DNA of 12,710 nt from Acidimicrobiaceae bacterium (GTDB taxonomy: Bacteria; Actinomycetota; Acidimicrobiia; Acidimicrobiales; Microtrichaceae): NCBI GenBank assembly GCA_003514205.1, contig DORQ01000208.1:2592-15301 (forward strand). Direction: 5' to 3'. The notes under the pieces are model-generated. The model was not told the DNA's origin and searched no databases. It was given only the letters and a program-made list of their open reading frames with translations. Below, piece after piece: positions 7,211 to 12,710 of the stretch. Each line of letters opens with the position of its first letter. The stretch's first letter is position 1. Made by a program: the position numbers and the translations under genes.

Positions 7211-8907
7211 GCACCGACCAGGACAACCGAGCACTGATTCGCCAGTCAGGTGGTGTGGCGCTCGGCACCGCAGCGAGTCGTGTCACTGGTCTGTTACGAA
7301 TTGTTGTGCTGACCTGGGCCATTGGCCAGACGAACCTGACCGACATCTTCAACCTTGCCAACGTCGGGCCAAATCTCATCTACGAGCTTGCGATCGGCGG
7401 GGTGCTGTCAGCAACGCTCGTGCCGTTGTTCGTGCAGTTGCGCAAGGCCTCAGATGAAGAGACTGCATCGATCGTCAGTTCATCGCTCGTCCTTCTCTTT
7501 GGTGCGCTGACCGTTGCGGTTCTCCTGCTTGCACACCTTGGAGTAGGAGCGGCACGCGCGTTGGAGTGGGGTGGGGACCGAACCGAACTTCAGTTTCGGA
7601 TCTTTCTCCGCCTCCTCGACTTCATCCTTCCCCAAGTGTTCTTCTACGGGTTGATCACCCTTGCGACGGCCCGGCTCAACTCAACAGGAAGCTTCGTGGC
7701 CCCAGCGTGGACACCAGCTGCAGGCAACCTGGTCAGCTCAGGTTTCTTCCTTGCGGCGGGACTACGAGCTGGCGAATCGAAGGCCATTCTCGGAGCACAA
7801 GTGATGGAGCCCGGTGTCCTGGCACTGTTGGGCATCGGCGCAACTGCTGGCATAGCGTTGTCGGCGCTCCTCCTGGTGCCATCACTTCGATCCTCGGGCT
7901 CCCTTGGACACTTTCGACCACGGCTTCGACACCACTCCTTTGCTGAACTTCGACGACTTTCTGGGTGGACACTCGGCTATGTCGCAGTGAACCAACTCAC
8001 TTTTCTGTTCATCTACGGAACCAACGCGTCGTTGCGTTCAGGTGGGCCTTCGATGTACGTCAACGCATACACCTTTTTCCAGCTTCCCCATGGCCTCATC
8101 GCGGTGTCCATCATGACAACCACGATGCCCTCCTTGGCTGCCGCCTTTGTGGATGACGATCCAGAGTTGTTTCGCAACCGCTTCCTGCGCGGACTCACCA
8201 TGATGATGTCTGCCATTCTTCCGGCGGCAGCTGGGTTGGCGGCCCTCGCGCACCCGCTCATCGCCACCATGCTCCAACGAGGTGCGTTCAACGAACGCGA
8301 GACCTCGGTGACAGCGTTCACGCTTGCAGCGTTCGCGGTCGGCCTGCCTGGCTTCTCCCTGTACTTGTATTGCTTGCGGGGCTTCTATGCCCGTAAGAAC
8401 ACCCGAACCCCGTTCTATATGAACCTCATTCAGAACGCCACCAATGTTGTTTTGATCGTCACGGTGACCGCCGTGCTATCGGGTGGAGCATCGTCCCGTT
8501 GGGGCATCCCTGCGATGGCACTGGCCTACGCAACCTCCTACACCGTTGCCGGGCTGGTTGCTGCACGGGCGCTGAATCAGGACGTTGGAGCAACTCCATC
8601 CAGAGCAATGGACATTTCGGCTGTCCCCGAACTCAGGGCTGCTGGTTCCACGCTCGCTCGCCTGGGGCTCGCCGCACTCCTCATGGGCGGAGCCCTTGCA
8701 GCATTGCTGAGCTTGGTCTCACCAACTGGGGTTACCCAATCAGCATTGGCACTCATTGTGGGTTCGCTCGGAGGAGGGTCCTTGTACTTAGTGCTGTCCA
8801 ACCTCCTCGGCGCACCTGACCTCGGAGATCTGTTGGCCGAACTCCCTGGGCCACTCGGCACAATCGGTCGGGCTCTACCACACCGCACCACAACCTCGTC
8901 CCGGTGA
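7207..8907 (+). CDS. murJ: Lipid II flippase MurJ (MviN family)
   Basis: The 566-residue polytopic protein matches MurJ/MviN. Near the N-terminus is SRVTGLLR (24-31), the conserved basic start of the first helix pair, followed by PNLIYELAIGGVLSATLVPL (about 56-75), the family's characteristic second segment. Hydrophobic segments continue through the whole length, consistent with about 14 membrane helices. The central YTFFQLPHGLIAVSIMTTTM segment (280-300) is also typical of the family. MurJ moves lipid-linked peptidoglycan precursor (lipid II) from the inner to the outer face of the cytoplasmic membrane and is normally essential. Its length is ordinary and it lacks the long C-terminal pseudokinase extension known from mycobacterial MviN. 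The GTG start overlaps the previous stop by 4 nt, so murJ expression is tied to the AAA+/VWA string. A paralogue specialised for another lipid-linked precursor cannot be excluded. Confidence 0.92.
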   Translation: MSTDQDNRALIRQSGGVALGTAASRVTGLLRIVVLTWAIGQTNLTDIFNLANVGPNLIYELAIGGVLSATLVPLFVQLRKASDEETASIVSSSLVLLFGALTVAVLLLAHLGVGAARALEWGGDRTELQFRIFLRLLDFILPQVFFYGLITLATARLNSTGSFVAPAWTPAAGNLVSSGFFLAAGLRAGESKAILGAQVMEPGVLALLGIGATAGIALSALLLVPSLRSSGSLGHFRPRLRHHSFAELRRLSGWTLGYVAVNQLTFLFIYGTNASLRSGGPSMYVNAYTFFQLPHGLIAVSIMTTTMPSLAAAFVDDDPELFRNRFLRGLTMMMSAILPAAAGLAALAHPLIATMLQRGAFNERETSVTAFTLAAFAVGLPGFSLYLYCLRGFYARKNTRTPFYMNLIQNATNVVLIVTVTAVLSGGASSRWGIPAMALAYATSYTVAGLVAARALNQDVGATPSRAMDISAVPELRAAGSTLARLGLAALLMGGALAALLSLVSPTGVTQSALALIVGSLGGGSLYLVLSNLLGAPDLGDLLAELPGPLGTIGRALPHRTTTSSR

Positions 8908-8967
8908 ACAGGACTGGGAATTATCCCTGGACCGCGGGGATGCGCAGTGATTGCTGTCGAAGCGTTC

Positions 8968-8973
8968 TACGAT
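8968..8973 (+). promoter_or_regulatory. Candidate -10 box of a leaderless pspA transcript
   Basis: TACGAT fits the TANNNT -10 pattern and lies 7 nt before the ATG at 8981, so transcription would begin at or very near that start codon. No convincing -35 is found 16-18 nt upstream, and the nearer TTGCTG (8951-8956) is only 11 nt away. The 73-nt gap after murJ (8908-8980) is the first real break in the string, which agrees with separate control of pspA. An activator or alternative sigma factor could replace the -35. Confidence 0.35.
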
Positions 8974-8980
8974 GGATCCC

Positions 8981-9805
8981 ATGTTGAACACGTTCAAGAA
9001 ATTCTGGAAGTACCTCAGCGCAAAGCTCTCCTCCTCCTTCAATGAAAAGGCTGACCCGAAGGTACAACTCGAGCAGGCAATCACCGAGGCCAACGAGCAA
9101 CATCGCCGCCTCCGCGAGCAGGCAGCGAACGTGATCGCAAATCAGAAACAGACCGAAATGCAGCTCAATCGAAAGATGGAGGAGCTCGAGAAGCTCAACG
9201 GCAATGCCCGACAGGCTGTCCTGATGGCCGACGAGGCCGCAAAGGCCAACAACGCCACCAAGGTCACCGAGTACACCTCAGCGGCCGAGGCCTTCGCCAA
9301 CCGCCTCATCGCGTTGGAACGAGAAGTTGAAAGCCTCAAAACACTGGCACTTCAATCAGCTCAAGCTTCTGATCAGGCCAAGGCAGCGGTTCAACAGAAC
9401 AGCGCAGCGCTTCAGAAGAAGCTCGCGGAGAAGCAACGACTCCTCTCACAGCTTGATCAAGCGAAGATGCAAGAGCAGATGAACAAGGCACTTGGATCAC
9501 TTCGTGAGACAGTTGGCCAAGACGTGCCAACCTTCGACGAAATCAGCGCCAAGATCGAGGCCAAGCATGCCAAGGCACTCGCTGGCGCCGAGCTGGAAGG
9601 CGATTCTGTAGAAGCGAAGATGTTGGAGGTTGAACAGGCCACCATCAACGTTGAAGCACAGTCGCGCTTGGAGGAGATCCGCAGTCAGCTTGGGCTGAGC
9701 ACTACCGCCCAGGAGACGCCGGCCGTTGCTGAGGCCTCGGCCTCACCAGCAGCTGAGGCCGAAGGCCAGCAGGCTACGGCAGTTCAAGAGCCGCCTGCCT
9801 CCTAG
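8981..9805 (+). CDS. pspA: PspA/IM30 family membrane-stress protein
   Basis: The 274-residue product has the PspA layout: an amphipathic N-terminal helix (1-20, starting MLNTFKKFWKYLSAK), the conserved NEKADPKVQLEQAI (about 21-34), long charged coiled-coil helices to about 225, and an Ala/Pro/Glu-rich tail (about 236-274) not present in the classical protein. PspA-family proteins polymerise on damaged or stressed membranes and help keep the proton barrier intact. No PspF/PspB/PspC genes are in the window. I chose ATG 8981 because it matches family N-termini and sits behind a leaderless-type TACGAT box. ATG 8972 (three residues longer) and TTG 8951 are possible but less family-like. It follows murJ by 73 nt on the same strand, so read-through as well as its own promoter is possible. 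A strong hairpin lies within the tail codons at 9737-9762. Confidence 0.88.
   Translation: MLNTFKKFWKYLSAKLSSSFNEKADPKVQLEQAITEANEQHRRLREQAANVIANQKQTEMQLNRKMEELEKLNGNARQAVLMADEAAKANNATKVTEYTSAAEAFANRLIALEREVESLKTLALQSAQASDQAKAAVQQNSAALQKKLAEKQRLLSQLDQAKMQEQMNKALGSLRETVGQDVPTFDEISAKIEAKHAKALAGAELEGDSVEAKMLEVEQATINVEAQSRLEEIRSQLGLSTTAQETPAVAEASASPAAEAEGQQATAVQEPPAS
9737..9762 (+). other. Strong hairpin in the pspA tail, with a competing alternative
   Basis: TCGGCCTCA (9737-9745) and TGAGGCCGA (9754-9762) form a perfect 9-bp stem with an 8-nt loop. The same GGCCTCA arm can instead pair with TGAGGCC at 9730-9736, with only a 2-nt spacer, so the two hairpins exclude one another. Both lie inside the low-complexity Ala/Glu tail codons, so repeated GCTGAGGCC codon use explains them at least in part. 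No T-tract follows, so it is not a classical terminator. Confidence 0.4.
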
Positions 9806-9850
9806 CGTTCTGCGCAGACGTGCCAGCCTTGGGCACAAGAGGTATCCCTC

Positions 9851-9880
9851 ATGCTCGTGACCGGCGCTCCGCTCCTATGA
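9851..9880 (+). other. Possible 9-codon upstream reading frame before the SGNH gene
   Basis: AAGAGG (9837-9842) lies 8 nt before an ATG at 9851. The frame encodes MLVTGAPLL and stops at a TGA (9878-9880) overlapping the ATG of the SGNH lipoprotein by the ATGA arrangement. This is the best ribosome-binding site in the 71-nt gap, and the SGNH ATG itself has none. Ribosomes could load here and re-initiate. With only nine codons, chance is a fair alternative. Confidence 0.3.
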
Positions 9881-10821
9881 GCAGGGTTCGAGCAGCTCAT
9901 ACAGCGCTCGCCATCGCGGCGGCGCTTCTCGTGTCAGCTTGCGACCCACAATCTCCATTTGGACTGCCGCTGAAGGCATCGAATGGACGATGTGGGCAGA
10001 CGGGAGTGTTCGCGCGAGATCGCCAACAGGTGCTGCAATGCAAGGCTGGGCGATACCGAAAACTCATGTCATTGCAACGGGCAAGCCAATTGATTGCGGA
10101 GTATCAACGGGGGCAGTCAGTCCCGAGCCAAAGCCTTGGAGTACTCCTGGTTGGAGACTCATTCGCAACCTCGCTCTTTCCTGGAATTCAAGCAGTCCGT
10201 GAGGTGGATCCCAGCGTGACGCCACACAACGCTGCGGTGATTGGGTGCGGGATCGGTCGGGGCGGTTGGAGCAGGGGAACAGGGGTGGAACAGCCGCTGG
10301 CCACGGCCTGCACCAAGCGTGATGAGGGCATTCAGTTCATGATCAGAGAGCGCTCGCCCAGGGTTGCTGTAGTTGCTGGTGGGCTCTGGGATGTGACCGA
10401 CCGTCGTCTAGATGGAGACGAGGCCTGGCGCGCTATCGGCGATCCGATCTACGACAACTACTTGATCAGCGAGGCCCTTCATCTCATCGACCTCCTCAGC
10501 TCGGCGGGGCTTTCGGTGGTGTGGACTACCTCTCCTCATTGGGAGCCAAGCTACGTACCCGCGCTGCTGATGGGTCCGCCGCCGTATGCCGAGGCCGACC
10601 CGGCCAGGGCAGACCGATACAACGAGATCATCAGAGCAGCCGTGGCGCAGCGCCCAGCCGTACTCCTGGTCGATCTCGCTGCGTTCATGCAGACTCTCCC
10701 CGGAGGCGAGTTCGCTCCGACACTGCGTACCGACGGAGTTCACCTCAATCCCGAAGGATCTCGCCGCGTTGCAGAGTGGCTACTCCCGCACCTCAAGAAC
10801 GCGGCCTCGCCTGCGGGTTGA
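9877..10821 (+). CDS. SGNH-hydrolase-domain lipoprotein
   Basis: Starting at ATG 9877, the 314-residue product has a basic start, a hydrophobic segment and the lipobox LVSAC with cysteine 22, so it is exported and lipid-anchored. This signal decides the start; a GTG at 9820 would put 19 extra residues ahead of it. The SGNH fold is seen in LLVGDSFATSL (about 90-100, nucleophile S95), a Gly-rich block GCGIGRGGW (123-131), GGLWDVTDRR (168-177) in place of block III, and TDGVHLNPEG (285-294) with D286 and H289 of the catalytic triad. The WDVTD block resembles SGNH domains normally fused to acyltransferase-3 membrane proteins, so this is probably a free-standing copy that modifies a cell-surface glycan by O-deacetylation or acyl transfer. 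That role is inferred. It lies 71 nt after pspA and converges on the DUF305 gene. Confidence 0.82.
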   Translation: MSRVRAAHTALAIAAALLVSACDPQSPFGLPLKASNGRCGQTGVFARDRQQVLQCKAGRYRKLMSLQRASQLIAEYQRGQSVPSQSLGVLLVGDSFATSLFPGIQAVREVDPSVTPHNAAVIGCGIGRGGWSRGTGVEQPLATACTKRDEGIQFMIRERSPRVAVVAGGLWDVTDRRLDGDEAWRAIGDPIYDNYLISEALHLIDLLSSAGLSVVWTTSPHWEPSYVPALLMGPPPYAEADPARADRYNEIIRAAVAQRPAVLLVDLAAFMQTLPGGEFAPTLRTDGVHLNPEGSRRVAEWLLPHLKNAASPAG

Positions 10822-10832
10822 AGGAGGAGGCC
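10803..10832. terminator. Possible hairpin between convergent genes
   Basis: GGCCTC (10803-10808) and GAGGCC (10827-10832) form a perfect 6-bp stem that can be extended inward by CCT/AGG across a small internal loop. It spans the stop codon of the SGNH gene and precedes the convergent end of the DUF305 gene at 10875. No T-run follows in either direction, so termination function is uncertain, although actinobacterial terminators often lack one. Nothing else stands out in the 53-nt gap 10822-10874. Confidence 0.3.
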
Positions 10833-10874
10833 TCACAAGGTGTCCCCCGGTTGCACCACCGCTTCGAGTCGGTA

Positions 10875-11567
10875 TCAGCCCTTCTCCAGCTTCGCAATGT
10901 AGGCGTTGAATTCAGCAATCTCCGCGTTTTGGTCACGAACCACCAAGGAGGCAAGGTCGACAACCCTCGGGTCTTCAGCCTTCGCTGCGGCGTATTCCGC
11001 CATGTGGACACCTCCACGATGGTGTTCGATCATCAACTTGAGAAACTGGAGGTCAAACTCACGACCTCGCAGTTCCCCGAGTTCCTTCATTTCCGCTTCG
11101 CTCGCAAGTCCGGGCATCTCCTGAGCTGACATCGACATGCCCATCCACCCCATCACTGGCTGGTCGCTTCCAGCGCGCCGAAGCGACCGTTCTGCAAGCA
11201 TCGCGTTCATCGCTCCGAGCTCATAGCGCTGGAAGATCAAGATGTCTCTCGCAAAGCCTCGAACTCCTGGGTCCTCTGCATGGACAAGCGCCAAATTAGA
11301 CATCTCCACTGCCTGGTCGTGGTGCAGCGACATGTCATTCAAGAAGCCAACATCCACAGGGCCAGATGGCGGTTCGGCGGAGCGGGTTCCCCACAGATTT
11401 CCTGCGGCGAACGAGGCGAAGATGGCAGCAAGGCACAACAACGCTTGCAACCATCGACTCGAAGCTGCGCTCGGGCTACCAGGTTCCGACATCAGTTCAT
11501 CCTCCCCAACCGCTGTGTTCGCGGAATTCGCGGAATTCGTCGAGTCGATAGAGTCAGCAGGTTTCAT
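10875..11567 (-). CDS. DUF305 family membrane-anchored protein
   Basis: The 230-residue product has a polar 37-residue N-terminus, one hydrophobic segment at about 40-58 (LQALLCLAAIFASFAAGNLW), and a helical DUF305 domain facing outward. The domain carries the two paired histidine motifs of the family: DMSLHHDQAVEM (about 78-89) and MIEHHRGGVHMA (about 179-190). Between them is a Met-rich part, MGWMGMSMSAQEM. DUF305 proteins are ferritin-like four-helix bundles. Clustered His and Met residues suggest metal, possibly copper, binding, but this is not proven. The ATG at 11567 overlaps the proB stop (ATGA), supporting this start over the internal ATG at residue 26. A 9-bp unit (GCGGAATTC) is repeated in tandem in the N-terminal codons and gives NSANSAN, so this region may vary in length between strains. 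The link with proline synthesis is probably only transcriptional. Confidence 0.85.
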   Translation of the reverse strand: MKPADSIDSTNSANSANTAVGEDELMSEPGSPSAASSRWLQALLCLAAIFASFAAGNLWGTRSAEPPSGPVDVGFLNDMSLHHDQAVEMSNLALVHAEDPGVRGFARDILIFQRYELGAMNAMLAERSLRRAGSDQPVMGWMGMSMSAQEMPGLASEAEMKELGELRGREFDLQFLKLMIEHHRGGVHMAEYAAAKAEDPRVVDLASLVVRDQNAEIAEFNAYIAKLEKG

Positions 11568-12625
11568 GACAGCACCACCAGATCATCTCGATGTATCACC
11601 ACTGAGGCCTGGCCCGCTGTGAGTTCCCCGGCTCCACATCGGACGAGGCCCTTTGCAAACACCACGCCCGCAGGCCCAACCAATTCTACGGCGTCGCCGG
11701 CCAGAAACTCGCCGCTATGGCCATACACACCTGGCGCAAGCAATGAACTGTCGAGGCGCAATGCTGCCTCGGCGCCAGCGTCCACCTCGATTGACCCAGA
11801 AATACCAACAGCGAAGGCAATCCACACCTTCCGTGCAGGAAGCCGACGCTGCTGAGGCCACACGATGGTTCCGACGCCGGGAACGGAGTCGATCGAATCA
11901 CGAACAACATTGGTCCGTTCAGAGGCTGCAATCACTGTCCGCACACCAGTCCAGGCCGCAATTTTGGCAGCCTGGAGCTTGGTCACCATGCCACCGCTGC
12001 CGCGCACCGTGCCTGATCCCCCAGCCAAGCCGAGTAGTTCCTGATCGATTTCAAGGACGTCCTCGATGAGCGATGCCGTGGCGTCAATACGGGGGTCCGC
12101 AGTGAGTAGACCATCAGCATCTGTCAGCAGAACTAGGACCTCAGCTCCAATGAGTTGGGCAACCAACGCAGCGATCCGATCATTGTCACCGAATCGAATC
12201 TCGTCATCGGCAATCGCGTCGTTTTCGTTGACAATCGGAATCACACCCAGCTCAAGGAGGCGGTCCAGCGTGCCGCGAGCGTGAAGGTACTGATCGCGAA
12301 TCATGAAGTCATGCGGCGCAATGAGTACCTGGCCACCCACGAGGTCGGAGAGTTCCGCAAGCACCTGGTTATAGGTGGCAATCAATCGACCCTGCCCCAC
12401 CGCTGAGACAGCCTGGAGCGTCTGGGCATCCTTCGGACGGGCATCGCCGCCGAGACCCAACGCTGGCAGACCTGCGGCGATCGCTCCTGAGGTCACGAGT
12501 ACCACCTCATGACCCTCAGCTCTCGCAGCGAGTAGCTCGCCACAAATCTTGCGAATCGATTCGATGTTGATCTCACCTACCTCGTTGGTGATCGAGGAGG
12601 TTCCAACCTTGACCACTACCCTCAC
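11564..12625 (-). CDS. proB: Glutamate 5-kinase (ProB)
   Basis: The 353-residue enzyme phosphorylates L-glutamate with ATP to glutamate 5-phosphate, the first step of proline synthesis, in the cytoplasm. The amino-acid-kinase domain (1-255) shows VVKVGTSS (4-11, with the phosphate-contacting lysine 6), VTSGAI (44-49), VNENDA (132-137), RFGDNDR (144-150), LLTDADGL (166-173) and GSGGMVTKLQAA (209-220), all in the expected order. Residues about 265-353 form the C-terminal PUA domain, which ends with the usual HRDDLVVL. Length is slightly short but within the family. The GTG start at 12625-12623 overlaps the stop of an upstream gene (GTGA), and its own stop overlaps the DUF305 start, so it sits mid-operon. 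proA is not in the window. Feedback inhibition by proline is typical of the family but cannot be read from the sequence. Confidence 0.95.
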   Translation of the reverse strand: MRVVVKVGTSSITNEVGEINIESIRKICGELLAARAEGHEVVLVTSGAIAAGLPALGLGGDARPKDAQTLQAVSAVGQGRLIATYNQVLAELSDLVGGQVLIAPHDFMIRDQYLHARGTLDRLLELGVIPIVNENDAIADDEIRFGDNDRIAALVAQLIGAEVLVLLTDADGLLTADPRIDATASLIEDVLEIDQELLGLAGGSGTVRGSGGMVTKLQAAKIAAWTGVRTVIAASERTNVVRDSIDSVPGVGTIVWPQQRRLPARKVWIAFAVGISGSIEVDAGAEAALRLDSSLLAPGVYGHSGEFLAGDAVELVGPAGVVFAKGLVRCGAGELTAGQASVVIHRDDLVVLS

Positions 12626-12710
12626 GGTTGCTTGACCTCAGTCATCTGTGTTCCCGGCCCTTCCGCCAGGACCCTCTGTACGCGAGCCTCAGCCACGCGA
12701 ACCTCAGCCA
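12622..12710 (-). CDS. C-terminal end of an unidentified gene upstream of proB (partial)
   Basis: In the frame ending with TGA at 12624-12622, which overlaps the proB GTG by 4 nt, the 28 visible residues are AEVRVAEARVQRVLAEGPGT followed by QMTEVKQP. The first ten come from two near-identical 15-nt units (GCTGAGG[T/C]TCGCGT[G/A]), so the gene may end in a short repeat. In many actinobacteria the GTPase gene obg precedes proB, and a variable C-terminal tail of Obg is possible, but nothing in this fragment proves it. A second frame is also open across part of this stretch, so the frame choice rests mainly on the overlap with proB. Confidence 0.5.
   Translation of the reverse strand, partial: AEVRVAEARVQRVLAEGPGTQMTEVKQP

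Noticed and set aside
6495..7457. 320-codon plus-strand frame spanning the end of the glycine-zipper gene and the start of murJ
   Set aside because: It crosses the boundary of two well-supported genes and gives a Ser/Pro/Arg-rich product without family features.
8923..8941. ATCCC...GGGAT inverted repeat after murJ as a terminator
   Set aside because: The stem is only 5 bp with a 9-nt loop and no T-run, so it is too weak to call.
10521..11129. 202-codon plus-strand frame across the convergent SGNH/DUF305 ends
   Set aside because: It overlaps the SGNH DxxH block and the antisense of the DUF305 HHRGG region; both true genes have family motifs and this frame has none.
11280..11855. 191-codon plus-strand frame antisense to the DUF305/proB junction
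   Set aside because: Composition and position are those of an antisense shadow; proB and DUF305 motifs fix the coding strand.
1..12710. Defence island, prophage or type VII secretion locus
   Set aside because: The AAA+ and VWA genes prompted the idea, but there are no nucleases, integrases, WXG100 genes, EccB/C/D genes or structural phage genes; the neighbours are envelope and housekeeping genes.

Overview
The window looks like chromosomal DNA of a moderately GC-rich actinobacterium. An Acidimicrobiia-like lineage is my best guess, from memory of family resemblance only. The support is frequent GTG starts, stop/start overlaps of the ATGA and GTGA type, TANNNT boxes placed for leaderless transcription, lipoprotein signals, and the protein families present. 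I see no rRNA, tRNA, CRISPR, insertion sequence or phage gene, and no stretch over 300 bases without a gene.

Layout. Positions 1-1129 (minus strand) hold a MoxR-type AAA+ ATPase followed by the 5' part of a CoxE-like VWA-partner gene that runs off the left edge. A short divergent control region (about 1130-1204) carries a perfect TTGACC-N4-GGTCAA inverted repeat. From 1205 to 8907 (plus strand) runs a very compact gene string. It encodes a VanX-like D-Ala-D-Ala dipeptidase, a CbbX/EccA-class AAA+ ATPase with a TerB-like N-terminal domain, an exported degenerate solute-binding-like protein, a 53-residue small protein, a lipoprotein joining a solute-binding domain to a VWA domain, a glycine-zipper membrane/coiled-coil protein of unknown function, and the lipid II flippase MurJ. 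Five of its six junctions overlap by 1-4 nt; the sixth has a 7-nt gap. A PspA/IM30 gene (8981-9805) follows with its own candidate leaderless promoter, then an SGNH-domain lipoprotein (9877-10821). The convergent minus-strand block (10875-12710) contains the tail of an unidentified gene, proB (glutamate 5-kinase) and a DUF305 membrane-anchored protein, joined by 4-nt overlaps.

How the genes may work together (inference). The central string combines peptidoglycan-precursor functions (dipeptidase, MurJ), two AAA+ ATPases of remodelling classes, VWA-type adhesion/assembly partners on both sides of the membrane, and the membrane-stress protein PspA. This resembles an envelope-surveillance or envelope-assembly module built around lipid II flow, with the ATPase/VWA pairs as possible chaperone or metal-dependent docking units. 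I know of no described system with exactly this composition. The 53-residue gene, the TerB-AAA+ fusion, the SBP-VWA fusion and the glycine-zipper protein are its least characterised parts. The proB block is ordinary proline biosynthesis with a DUF305 passenger.
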